A DNA stretch of 64,000 nucleotides, from positions 1 to 64,000 of the forward strand of contig NZ_CADFEN010000011.1 in NCBI RefSeq assembly GCF_902833145.1. Direction: 5' to 3'. Position numbers and translations under genes: made by a program. Shown piece by piece: positions 20,546 through 28,831 of this stretch. Each line of letters begins with the position of its first letter. Within the stretch, counting starts at the first letter, position 1. The notes beneath the pieces are model-generated. The model saw only the letters and a program-made list of their open reading frames with translations. It did no database searches and was not told the DNA's origin. The DNA comes from Burkholderia sp. BCC0506 (GTDB lineage: Bacteria > Pseudomonadota > Gammaproteobacteria > Burkholderiales > Burkholderiaceae).

Positions 20546-21166
20546 TTATCGAGGAAATGCTCGAATCGCCGCGACCTGTCGTTCGGCGACCTGAAGGTCG
20601 TCGACGAACCGGAACAGTTCGTCGACATGCTGAAGCAGCGCATCGCGCGAGGCAGCGTCAGCATCGGTGGCGAGCCCCTTGATGGCGTCGAGCCGGGTTT
20701 CGAGTTCCGCGAGCCGAGTGCGCGTGACGCGATCGCTGCTGGCGACGGTGGGCGTCGCATCGGATGGATTCGCAGGTTTCACTGAATGAGTCAACGCATT
20801 GAAGTGCTCGACGAAGCGCGACAGGTCGGCCGGGCAGCCGTCGCGGGAAACCGCGCGCGCCGACGGATCGCCGGCTACGATCCGGCCGGCGGTGTCCGCC
20901 ATCGCGTCGAGCGTCGCGAGCATGCGGCGAATCAGCCTGACGAGGTCGAACGCGGCGGCCAGCAGGCAGACGAACAGCGCCGTCGAGAGCACCCGGTAAG
21001 TGGACGCATCGCGGAGCATCGCGTCGGCGGGCGCGTCGTGCGGCAACGCGGCCGGCGCATGCCATGCATGGACGAAGCATGCGACGGTGCAGGCGAGCAG
21101 CACGGCGACGATCGCGACGAGGCCGAGCGCCTGCCCGATTTGACGGCCGGGCCGTGCGGGCGGCAT
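20546..21166 (-). CDS. HAMP-domain membrane protein resembling a sensor kinase without its catalytic domain
   Basis: The 206-aa product looks like the front half of a BaeS-type sensor kinase. It has a membrane helix at 13-33, a short periplasmic loop, a second helix at 58-78, a HAMP-like region to about 130, and then a helical segment (148-195) that aligns with a kinase dimerisation domain. The H-box HELRTPL reads AELETRL (153-159), so the phosphoacceptor His is Ala. The stop comes before any ATP-binding domain, and none was seen in the AT-rich sequence beyond. It overlaps the response-regulator stop by one base, so it occupies the place of the cognate sensor. Confidence 0.75.
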   Translation of the reverse strand: MPPARPGRQIGQALGLVAIVAVLLACTVACFVHAWHAPAALPHDAPADAMLRDASTYRVLSTALFVCLLAAAFDLVRLIRRMLATLDAMADTAGRIVAGDPSARAVSRDGCPADLSRFVEHFNALTHSVKPANPSDATPTVASSDRVTRTRLAELETRLDAIKGLATDADAASRDALLQHVDELFRFVDDLQVAERQVAAIRAFPR

Positions 21167-21858
21167 CACTGCACGCCTCGCAGCCGGTAGCCGACCCCGC
21201 GCATCACTTCGGGCATGCCCGGTGCGCCGGCCTGTTCGAGCTTCTTGCGCAGCCGGCAGATGTGACTGTCGACCGTGCGCTCCAGCGCACTCACGTCGGC
21301 CATGCATGCATCGAGCAGCTCGCCGCGCGTGAACACGCGGCTCGGCGATCTCGCCATGTGCGCGAGCAGTCGGAACTCCGTCAGCGTCAGCGTGATCGGC
21401 ACCTCGGCGGCCGCCGTGCGCACGCGGGCCAGATAGCTGTCGGTGTCGATCTCCAGATCGCCGACGCGCAGCATGCGCGTGGTCGGCGGTGCGGCCGACC
21501 GGCGCAGGATCGCGCGCAATCGCGCGACGACCTCGGCCGGATTGAACGGCTTGACGATGTAGTCGTCCGCGCCGGCCTGCAGCGCCTGCAGCCGGTCGAG
21601 GTCGCGATCGAACGCGGTGAGGACGACGACGGGCGTGTTGTCGCGCCGCCGCAGCTCGGCGAGCACGTCCCAGCCGCTCTTGCGCGGCATCTTCACGTCG
21701 AGCAGGATCAGGTCGGGCTTCAGGTGCGGTTGCATCTCGAGCACGGCTTGCCCGTCGGCGACGCGATAGGTGCGAAAGCCGTCGTGCTTCAGGTAGGCAT
21801 CGAGGATGTCCGAGATGTCGGGTTCGTCTTCTGCAATCAGTATCAGGGAATTCGTCAT
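21166..21858 (-). CDS. OmpR/PhoB-family response regulator (BaeR-like)
   Basis: This 230-aa response regulator has a complete receiver domain (acidic pocket E10-D11-E12, phospho-acceptor D54 in LLDVKMP, T81, K103 in VKPFN) and a C-terminal winged-helix DNA-binding domain with LTLTEFRLLAHMARSP and ERTVDSHICRLRKKL. It most resembles BaeR/AdeR regulators that control RND pumps, and it lies directly downstream of an RND operon on the same strand. The next gene encodes a kinase-less HAMP protein, so the source of the phosphate is unclear. Confidence 0.92.
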   Translation of the reverse strand: MTNSLILIAEDEPDISDILDAYLKHDGFRTYRVADGQAVLEMQPHLKPDLILLDVKMPRKSGWDVLAELRRRDNTPVVVLTAFDRDLDRLQALQAGADDYIVKPFNPAEVVARLRAILRRSAAPPTTRMLRVGDLEIDTDSYLARVRTAAAEVPITLTLTEFRLLAHMARSPSRVFTRGELLDACMADVSALERTVDSHICRLRKKLEQAGAPGMPEVMRGVGYRLRGVQ

Positions 21859-21912
21859 GGAATCTGCCGTGCGATGTCGAACAATCGGGGCGGCCCGTCG
21901 CCGGGCCGGGGT

Positions 21913-21952
21913 GCGCCGATCCGTCACGCGGCTGCGCGGGACGGATCGGCGC
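21913..21952. other. Long perfect hairpin between the efflux operon and the response regulator
   Basis: Thirteen-base perfect arms (21913-21925 and 21940-21952) enclose a 14-nt GC-rich loop. It lies 8 bp after the outer-membrane-factor stop and 55 bp before the regulator start. No T-run follows on the minus strand, so it is not a standard terminator. mRNA processing, stability control or factor-assisted termination are alternatives. Confidence 0.5.
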
Positions 21953-21959
21953 CGTTCGT

Positions 21960-23390
21960 TCAGTTCTGCACCACGCGCGTCGACGGTGCGACGTCCTTGT
22001 CGGTCAGGCCGCCGCCGAGCGCCTTGTACAGCGCCACGGCATTGCCGAGTTCGCTGCGTCGCAGGTCGAGCAGCGCCTGCCGCGCCGAATAGAGCTGCCG
22101 CTGCGAGTCGAGCAACTCCAGCCGCCCCTCGACACCCGCGCGATAGCGCAGATTCGACAGGTCGGTGCGGCGTTCGGCCGAGGCGACCACGCGCGTTTGC
22201 GCTTCGATCTGGCGGCCGAAGGTTTCGCGCCCGGCGATCCCGTCGGCCACTTCGCGGAACGCGGCCTGGATCGCGCGTTCGTATTCGGCGACCGCACTGG
22301 ATTTGCGCACTTCCGCAAGACGCAGCTCGGCACGCAGCCGGCCGCCCTGGAAGATCGGCACCGTCACCTGCGGCGCGAAGCTCCACACGCGCTGGCCGCC
22401 GTCGAACAGGCTGCCCATCGCGGGGCTGAGGAAGCCGATCGACGACGTCAGCGACAGGCGCGGGAAGAACGCGGCGCGCGCGGCGCCGATGTCGGCATTC
22501 GCGGCGACGAGGTTCTGTTCGGCCTGCTGGATATCCGGCCGACGGAACAGCAGTTCGGACGGCAGGCCGGCCGGCAGTTGCGTCATCACCGGCTGCTGCT
22601 GAAGCGGCAGCGGCTCGGGCAGATCCTTCGGCAGCTCGGTGCCGACCAGCAGGCGCAACGCGTTGCGTGCCTGCTCGACGGCGCGCGTGCGCGCTTCGAG
22701 ATCGGCCGTCGCGCTCGCGACCTGGCCTTCGGCCTGCGCGATGTCGACGCCGCTCGCCTGATGCGCTTCCTTCAGGCGGCGCGCGAGATCGAGCGACTGC
22801 CGCCAGTCGGCGAGCGTGCGCTCGGACAACTGGCGTTGCTCGTGCGCGAGGCGTTCCGCGAAGTACGCATCCGCCACGCCGCCGACGAGCGAGATCTGCA
22901 CCGCGCGGCGGCCGTGATCGGTCGCGAGGTAGCGTGCGAACGCGGCATCCGACATCGATTTCACGCGGCCGAACAGGTCGATCTCGAACGCGCTGATGCC
23001 GACGTTCACGCCGTACTGGTTCTGCGTGTTTTCGAGCAGCGGCGGGTTCGATTGCGAGTCGGCCGCCGTACGCTGGCGCGTGAAATTCGCGCCGGCGCCG
23101 ATCGACGGCAGGCGCTCGGCGCGCTGGACGCCGTACTGCGCTTCGGCGGCTTCGACGTTCAGCGCGGCCACGCGCAGGTCGCGGTTGTGCTCGAGCGCGA
23201 GCTCGATCAGGCGCTGCAGGCGCCGGTCGCCGAACATCGTGCGCCAGCCGAGATCGGCGGCGTTCGCGTCGGGATCGGCGGCCGCGGCGGCCGTGTAGGC
23301 CGTCGGCACCGGCATCGAGGGTTTGACCAGCGTCGGCGCCAGCGAACAGGCGGACAGCGCGAGGACGAGGGGGAGAACAAGCAATCGCAT
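21960..23390 (-). CDS. RND efflux outer-membrane factor lipoprotein (OprM/NodT family)
   Basis: This 476-aa trimeric outer-membrane channel belongs to a tripartite drug-efflux pump. It has a lipoprotein signal (LALSAC, lipidated at Cys15) and two repeats of the outer-membrane-efflux domain. The family motifs are WRTMFGDRRLQRLIELAL near the N-terminus, FEIDLFGRVKS in the first repeat, and RRPDIQQAEQNLVAANADIGAARAAFFP opening the second repeat. It starts 4 bp after the RND transporter stop and has an AGGAAGG ribosome site inside the upstream gene's end. It is the last structural gene of the operon. Confidence 0.94.
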   Translation of the reverse strand: MRLLVLPLVLALSACSLAPTLVKPSMPVPTAYTAAAAADPDANAADLGWRTMFGDRRLQRLIELALEHNRDLRVAALNVEAAEAQYGVQRAERLPSIGAGANFTRQRTAADSQSNPPLLENTQNQYGVNVGISAFEIDLFGRVKSMSDAAFARYLATDHGRRAVQISLVGGVADAYFAERLAHEQRQLSERTLADWRQSLDLARRLKEAHQASGVDIAQAEGQVASATADLEARTRAVEQARNALRLLVGTELPKDLPEPLPLQQQPVMTQLPAGLPSELLFRRPDIQQAEQNLVAANADIGAARAAFFPRLSLTSSIGFLSPAMGSLFDGGQRVWSFAPQVTVPIFQGGRLRAELRLAEVRKSSAVAEYERAIQAAFREVADGIAGRETFGRQIEAQTRVVASAERRTDLSNLRYRAGVEGRLELLDSQRQLYSARQALLDLRRSELGNAVALYKALGGGLTDKDVAPSTRVVQN

Positions 23391-23394
23391 GGCA

Positions 23395-26300
23395 TCAACC
23401 TTCCTGTCCGTGAGTCGGGGCGGCCGGCTGCTTGCGGGAAGCCCGCCATGCGCCGATGCGCTCCTGGATACTCATCACGAACACAAAGAAAACAGGGACG
23501 AAGAAAATGGCCAGCACCGTGGCGGTCACCATGCCGCCGAACACGCCGGTGCCGATCGCGTGCTGCGTCTCGGCGCTGGCGCCGGTCGCGATCATCAGCG
23601 GCACGACGCCGAGGCCGAACGCGAGCGAGGTCATCAGGATCGGGCGCAGGCGCAGCTTCGACGCCTGCACGGCTGCGTCGATCAAGCCCTTGCCTTCCTC
23701 GCGCAACTGCTTCGCGAACTCGACGATCAGGATCGCGTTTTTCGCGGACAGGCCGATCACGGTGATCATCCCGACCTTGAAGAACACGTCGTTCGGCAGG
23801 CCGCGCAGCAGCACCGCACCGATCGCGCCGATCAGGCCGAGCGGCACGACGAGCATCACCGACAGCGGGATCGACCAGCTTTCGTACAGCGCGGCGAGCA
23901 CGAGGAACACGACGATCATCGACAGCACCATCAGCATCGGCGCCTGCGACGCCGACTGGCGCTCCTGCAGCGACTGGCCGGTCCATTCGACCGCGAAGCC
24001 GGGCGGCAGCTGCGCCGCAAGCCGTTCCATCTCGGCCATCGCCGCGCCGCTCGACTGGCCCGGGGCGGCGGTGCCCGAGATCCGCGCGGACGGATAGCCC
24101 TTGAAGCGCACCATCTGCAGCGGCGTGTCGGTCCACACAGGGCGCACCACCTCGGACAGCGGCACCATGCCGCCGGCCGCGTTGCGCACGTACAGCTTCA
24201 TCACGTTGTCGATCTGCATGCGTGCCGGCGCGTCGGCCTGGATGATCACCTGCTGCATGCGGCCCGCGTTCGGGAAGTCGTTCACGTAGGTCGAACCCAT
24301 CGCGGTCGACAGCGTGTCGCTGAGCGTCGTGAACGACACGCCGAGCGCCTCCGCCTTCGCGCGGTCGATCTCGAGCCGGATGCTCGTGCCGGCCGGCAGG
24401 CTGTCCGGGTACACGCCGGTCACGACCTTGCTTTGCGCGGCGAGTTCGAGCAGCTTCACTTCAGCCGCCTTGAGCGCCGCCGTGCCCTGGTTAGCGCGGT
24501 CTTCCAGGCGCATCGAGAAGCCCGAGCTGTTGCCGAGTTCGTCGATCGCCGGCGGCAGCAGGCTCATCACCGTGCCCTCGGTCACGCCGGCCATCGCCTG
24601 CTGCGCGAGCATGCCTTCCTCGAGGGTCGATGCGCCGCCGCGGTTCTTCCAGTCCTTCATCACGGACCAGTTGATCGCCGCGTTCGGACCCTGGCCCGAG
24701 AAACCGTAGCCGATCACGGAAATGCTCGACTGGATTGCCGGACGCGAAGCAAGATGCTTTTCCAGCGTCTTGACCACGTCATGCGTACGCTCGGCGGTAG
24801 CGTCCGCGGGCAGCAGAAAACTGGTGATGAAGTAGCCCTGGTCCTCGTCCGGCAAGAACGACGACGGCAGGCCGCGGAAGCCGAGCACCAGCGCACCCGA
24901 AATCGCGACGAACACCAGCATCACGCGGCCCGTGCGCCCGACCAGGCGGCCGACGCGCGTCTCGTACCACTTCGTCAGGCGATCGAAGCGGCGGTTGAAC
25001 CAGCCGAAGAAGCCGCGCTTGTCGTGATGGCCGGGGGCGAGCGGCTCGAGCATTGTCGCGCACAGGGCTGGAGTCAATGTCAGCGCCAGCAGCGCGGAGA
25101 ACAGGATCGACACGGCCATCGACAGCGTGAACTGCTTGTAGATCACGCCGACCGAGCCGCTCGCCATCGCCATCGGCAGGAACACAGCCGTCAGCACCAG
25201 GGTGACGCCGATGATCGCGCCGGTGATCTCCTTCATGGCCTTCGACGTCGCGTCCTTCGGCGACAGGCCTTCCTCGGCCATCAGGCGTTCGACGTTCTCG
25301 ACGACGACGATCGCGTCGTCGACGATGATGCCGATCGCGAGCACCATGCCGAACATCGTCAGCACGTTGATCGAGAAGCCCGTCAGCAGCATCACCGCGA
25401 ACGTGCCGAGCATCGCGATCGGCGCGACGATCGCCGGAATCAGCGTATAGCGCACGTTCTGCAGGAACAGGTACATCACGAGGAACACGAGCACCATCGC
25501 TTCGAGCAGCGTGTGCAGCACTTTCTCGATCGAGATCTTCACAAACGGCGACGTGTCGAGCGGGATCGAGTAGGTCATGCCCGACGGCATCGACTTGCTC
25601 AGTTCGGCCATGCGCGTGCGGATCGCGTCCGCGGTCTTCACCGCATTGGCGCCCGGCGCGAGCTGCACGCCGGCGAGGGTGGCCGGCTTGTTGTTCTCGC
25701 GGCTCACGAACGAGTAGTTCTGCGAGCCGAGTTCGACGCGCGCGACGTCGCCGAGCACGACTTTCGAACCGTCCGCGTTCGCGCGCAGCACGACCTTCGC
25801 GAATTCTTCCGGTGTCGTGAGCTGGCCCTGCGCGGTGAGCGGCACGGTCACGCGCTGGCCCGGCAGCGCGGGCAGCGCACCGAGGCTGCCCGGTGCGATC
25901 TGCACGTTCTGCTGGCCGATCGCGGTTGTCAGGTCGCTCATCGACAGGCCGAAATTGATCAGCTTCTGCGGATCGACCCAGATGCGCATCGCGCGCTCGG
26001 AGCCGAACTGCAGCACGCGCCCGACGCCGTCGATGCGCCGCAGCTCTTCGGACACGCTGCGCGCCATGTAGTCGGCGAGCGCGCCTTCGTCGAAGCGGCC
26101 GTTGTCGGAGCGCAGGCCGATCAGCATCAGGAAGCCGGACGACGCGGATTCGACGATCAGTCCGTTCTGGCGCACGGCGGCGGGCAGGCGCGGCTCGACC
26201 GACTTGATCTTGTTCTGCACGTCGACCTGCGCCATCTCCGGATTGGTGCCGGGCTTGAACGTGACGACGATCTGCGCGGCACCGGACGTATCGGCCGACG

Positions 26301-26538
26301 ATTCGAAATACAGCAGGTTCTTGACGCCGGACAGTTCGCGCTCGATGAGGCTCAGCACGCCGTCGTTCATCGTCTGCGGCGTGGCGCCCGGATAGGTCGC
26401 GGTGATCGTGACGGACGGCGGCGCGACCGACGGGTAGCGCGCGACCGGCAGTTGCGGGATCGCGATCAGCCCCATCAGGATGATGAAGAGGGCGATCACC
26501 CACGCAAATACCGGGCGGCGGATAAAGAATTCAGCCAT
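23395..26538 (-). CDS. RND multidrug efflux transporter, HAE1 (AcrB/MexB) family
   Basis: This 1047-aa inner-membrane proton-drug antiporter is the pump of the tripartite system. It has the usual start MAEFFIRRPVFAWVIALFI, two large periplasmic loops and twelve expected membrane helices. Helix 4 carries the proton-relay pair in IIVDDAIVVVENVERL near residue 408, and the length matches AcrB (1049 aa). It is translated from an AGGAG site 20 bp after the membrane-fusion gene. Burkholderia genomes carry many RND pumps; I could not assign this one to a named system, and its substrates are unknown. Confidence 0.96.
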   Translation of the reverse strand: MAEFFIRRPVFAWVIALFIILMGLIAIPQLPVARYPSVAPPSVTITATYPGATPQTMNDGVLSLIERELSGVKNLLYFESSADTSGAAQIVVTFKPGTNPEMAQVDVQNKIKSVEPRLPAAVRQNGLIVESASSGFLMLIGLRSDNGRFDEGALADYMARSVSEELRRIDGVGRVLQFGSERAMRIWVDPQKLINFGLSMSDLTTAIGQQNVQIAPGSLGALPALPGQRVTVPLTAQGQLTTPEEFAKVVLRANADGSKVVLGDVARVELGSQNYSFVSRENNKPATLAGVQLAPGANAVKTADAIRTRMAELSKSMPSGMTYSIPLDTSPFVKISIEKVLHTLLEAMVLVFLVMYLFLQNVRYTLIPAIVAPIAMLGTFAVMLLTGFSINVLTMFGMVLAIGIIVDDAIVVVENVERLMAEEGLSPKDATSKAMKEITGAIIGVTLVLTAVFLPMAMASGSVGVIYKQFTLSMAVSILFSALLALTLTPALCATMLEPLAPGHHDKRGFFGWFNRRFDRLTKWYETRVGRLVGRTGRVMLVFVAISGALVLGFRGLPSSFLPDEDQGYFITSFLLPADATAERTHDVVKTLEKHLASRPAIQSSISVIGYGFSGQGPNAAINWSVMKDWKNRGGASTLEEGMLAQQAMAGVTEGTVMSLLPPAIDELGNSSGFSMRLEDRANQGTAALKAAEVKLLELAAQSKVVTGVYPDSLPAGTSIRLEIDRAKAEALGVSFTTLSDTLSTAMGSTYVNDFPNAGRMQQVIIQADAPARMQIDNVMKLYVRNAAGGMVPLSEVVRPVWTDTPLQMVRFKGYPSARISGTAAPGQSSGAAMAEMERLAAQLPPGFAVEWTGQSLQERQSASQAPMLMVLSMIVVFLVLAALYESWSIPLSVMLVVPLGLIGAIGAVLLRGLPNDVFFKVGMITVIGLSAKNAILIVEFAKQLREEGKGLIDAAVQASKLRLRPILMTSLAFGLGVVPLMIATGASAETQHAIGTGVFGGMVTATVLAIFFVPVFFVFVMSIQERIGAWRASRKQPAAPTHGQEG

Positions 26539-26558
26539 GACGGGACGCTCCTCGTGAG

Positions 26559-27719
26559 TCAGTGCGCGGACGCGGTGGCGGCCGCGTCAGGCGACTTCCA
26601 GTCGGTCGCGGTAGCCGGCGCACCGTCGGTCAGGCGTTCCATGCCTTCGACGACGATCTTCTGGCCGGCCTGCAGCCCCGACTTGATGCGGTAGTGACGG
26701 TTCGTCAGCTCGCCGATCTCGACGGCTTTCAGATGCGCGTTGCCCTTCGCGTCGAGCACCCACACCTGCGGCTTGCCGCCGGCGCGCACGACCGCCTGTT
26801 GCGGCACCATCACGGCGCTGGCGTAGTGCGCACGCGGAATGCGGGCCCGCACGTACATGCCCGGCAGCAACTGGCGCTTCGGGTTGTCGACCAGCACGCG
26901 CAGCAGCACGTCGCCGGTGCCCGGATCGACGTTGACGCCCGAGAACAGCATGCGGCCGCGCACGTCGTAACGCGTGTCGTCGTCGCGCAGCACGTCGACC
27001 GGCAGGCCGTTGCTGTCCGACGCCTGCGGCTGCGACGCGAGCGCGCCGCGCAGCGCGTCGAGCGAGGCGGCGGGCTGGCGCACGTCCACGTAGACCTGGT
27101 CGATCTGCTGGATGCGCGCCATCGGCTGGCTGTCGCTGCTCGACACCAGTGCGCCTTCGGTCACGAGCGCCTGGTCGATGCGGCCGGCGATCGGCGCTTC
27201 CACGGTCGCGAACTTCAGGTCGAGCTGGCGCCGCGCGAGCGTCGCGCGGGCCTGCGCGACGTCGGCCGCGGCCTGGTCGCGTTGCGATACGGCGTCGTCG
27301 TACACCTGGCGGCTGATCGCATCGGCCTCGACGAGCGGCTTGAAGCGCGCCGTCTGCACCTTCGCGCGTTCGAGCGCGGCCTGCGCCCGCTGCAGCGATG
27401 CGGCAGCGGTGTCCATCTCGGCCTTGAACGGCGCCGGATTGATTTGGAACAGCGGCTGGCCCGCGCGCACTTCGGTGCCTTGCTCGAACAGCCGGCGCTG
27501 CACGATGCCGCTCACCTGCGGCCGGATCTCGGCGACCCGCACGGCCGCGACGCGGCCCGGCAGGTCTTCGGTCACGTCGACGCGCGTGGCGGCGACGGTC
27601 ATGGCCGCCACCGGGGTGGCCGGCGCGGCGGCCTGCTGCTCGGACGGCCCGCAACCCGCCAGCATTGCCGCCACCAGCGCGCACACGGCGCCGTGGCAGC
27701 ATCGTTTCTGATTCTTCAT
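26559..27719 (-). CDS. RND periplasmic adaptor (membrane fusion protein, AcrA/MexA family)
   Basis: This 386-aa adaptor bridges the inner-membrane pump and the outer-membrane channel. The N-terminus is a lipoprotein signal (MLAGC). It then has a barrel-sandwich hybrid domain (VRVAEIRPQVSGIVQRRLFEQGTEVRAGQ), an alpha hairpin rich in Gln and Ala, the second lipoyl half (VEAPIAGRIDQALVTEGALV) and the beta-barrel with the LLPGMYVRARI motif. It is the first gene of the operon and has GGAG upstream of the ATG. An 8-bp palindrome lies 16 bp upstream. Confidence 0.95.
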   Translation of the reverse strand: MKNQKRCCHGAVCALVAAMLAGCGPSEQQAAAPATPVAAMTVAATRVDVTEDLPGRVAAVRVAEIRPQVSGIVQRRLFEQGTEVRAGQPLFQINPAPFKAEMDTAAASLQRAQAALERAKVQTARFKPLVEADAISRQVYDDAVSQRDQAAADVAQARATLARRQLDLKFATVEAPIAGRIDQALVTEGALVSSSDSQPMARIQQIDQVYVDVRQPAASLDALRGALASQPQASDSNGLPVDVLRDDDTRYDVRGRMLFSGVNVDPGTGDVLLRVLVDNPKRQLLPGMYVRARIPRAHYASAVMVPQQAVVRAGGKPQVWVLDAKGNAHLKAVEIGELTNRHYRIKSGLQAGQKIVVEGMERLTDGAPATATDWKSPDAAATASAH

Positions 27720-28142
27720 AGCGACTCCAGGAAGCGCAGGCAGCCCACTGCCTGCTTTGACGGGGCGGAGTGTGCGGGGATTAGTTGACGGCTTTGATGC
27801 GGAAAGATGGAGATTCGATGGAGCCGGAGAAAGGCGCCGAAAGGAAGGTATTGGAAGGGCGGAAATGGTCGGATGAATGGATGCGTCGCTGCATCGTGCG
27901 CGGGCTATGCGGTACGGAATCGAACGTCCCGATCCGGAGCGGATCGTGTTCTATCGTCTGCTCGACGACTTGTTCGAGTCTGAACGTGTGCGCAGACGAC
28001 GCACGTTGACGGGTTGCCCGTTCCGTGCGTCATCGGAGTTCCGTAGTATTCCTGCTGTTTCGGCGCGGATGTCGACGTGCGCTGCGCTGCGATGCGCCTG
28101 CGTCAGTCGTGATCTCGCCACGCGTACGCGAAACGAAGGCCG
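27720..28142. other. 423-bp intergenic region upstream of the RND operon
   Basis: The region should hold the RND operon promoter but contains no convincing hexamer pair. A short plus-strand frame near 27785-28009 has no family resemblance or good ribosome site. The only clear structure is the palindrome at 27736-27755. Confidence 0.45.
27736..27755. promoter_or_regulatory. Palindrome before the RND adaptor gene
   Basis: GCAGGCAG-CCCA-CTGCCTGC is a perfect 8-bp inverted repeat with a 4-bp spacer, 16 bp upstream of the adaptor start. It could be a regulator operator or a leader hairpin close to the ribosome site. Confidence 0.4.
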
Positions 28143-28754
28143 CTACCGTTTGGCGCCGGCTTCCCGCAGTGCGTCCGCGGCATACGTGTTGTCGTGCGTC
28201 AGCGCGAGCTGAAGCAGCGACAGGCCGCGCCGGTCGACATGGTTCGGATTCGCGCCGTGCGCGACGAGCAACGGAATCAGTTCGAAGCGGTTGAACAGCG
28301 TCGCGAACCCCAGCGCGGTTTCGCCGGCGCCGTTCGTCTGGTCGATCGGGCAGCGCGTGTCGAGCAGGCGCCGCGCGATGTCGGGCTCGTTCCTGAAGAG
28401 GGCGCCCATCAGCGCGGTGTTGCCGTGACGATCGCCGGCGCACGCGTCGGCGCCGACCGACAGCAGGTAGTCGAGCGCCGCGGGCTGGCCGTCGTACGAC
28501 GCGAGGATCACGGCCGTATAGCCGTGGCTGTCGGTGGCATCGACCGGATAGCCGGCGTCGTGCAATGCGCGCAGGATATCGACGCGGCCGACGCGCGCGG
28601 CGTCGAACCAGTCGCCGTCGTAGCGGCGCAGCGCGGCGGGGTCGGCCTTGCCGTACGTCGGCCGGTCGGGCAGGTGCGCGCAGCCGGCGAGCGCGGCCAG
28701 CGCGAGCGCCGCCGCGGCCGCGCGGATCGCGTGGGTGAAGCGTTCGGATCGCAT
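28143..28754 (-). CDS. ankB: Ankyrin-repeat lipoprotein, AnkB-like partner of periplasmic catalase
   Basis: This 203-aa protein has a lipoprotein-like signal (ALAALAGC) and then four to five ankyrin repeats, recognisable in DSHGYTAVILASYDGQPAALDYLL, DRHGNTALMGALFR, NGAGETALGFATLFN and DRRGLSLLQLAL-type segments. It lies 77 bp downstream of katB on the same strand. In Pseudomonas aeruginosa, katB is cotranscribed with ankB, whose ankyrin protein is needed for full catalase activity or protection; the same role is inferred here. I chose the ATG at 28754 because the longer frame would bury the signal peptide. Confidence 0.85.
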   Translation of the reverse strand: MRSERFTHAIRAAAAALALAALAGCAHLPDRPTYGKADPAALRRYDGDWFDAARVGRVDILRALHDAGYPVDATDSHGYTAVILASYDGQPAALDYLLSVGADACAGDRHGNTALMGALFRNEPDIARRLLDTRCPIDQTNGAGETALGFATLFNRFELIPLLVAHGANPNHVDRRGLSLLQLALTHDNTYAADALREAGAKR

Positions 28755-28831
28755 GAGGATGTCCTGATGAAGTGGCCTGGCCGACGTGTGCGGCGCGACC
28801 GCACACGTCGGCAGCGACACGCGTCGCGGGG

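Noticed and set aside
23323-26694. A plus-strand open frame of 1,123 codons opposite the RND transporter
   Set aside because: It is the mirror of a well-conserved transporter gene in high-GC DNA, and its product is a His/Arg-rich low-complexity string without domains.
27785-28009. Small plus-strand frame upstream of the RND operon
   Set aside because: No family resemblance and no convincing ribosome site; a second overlapping frame looks equally good.
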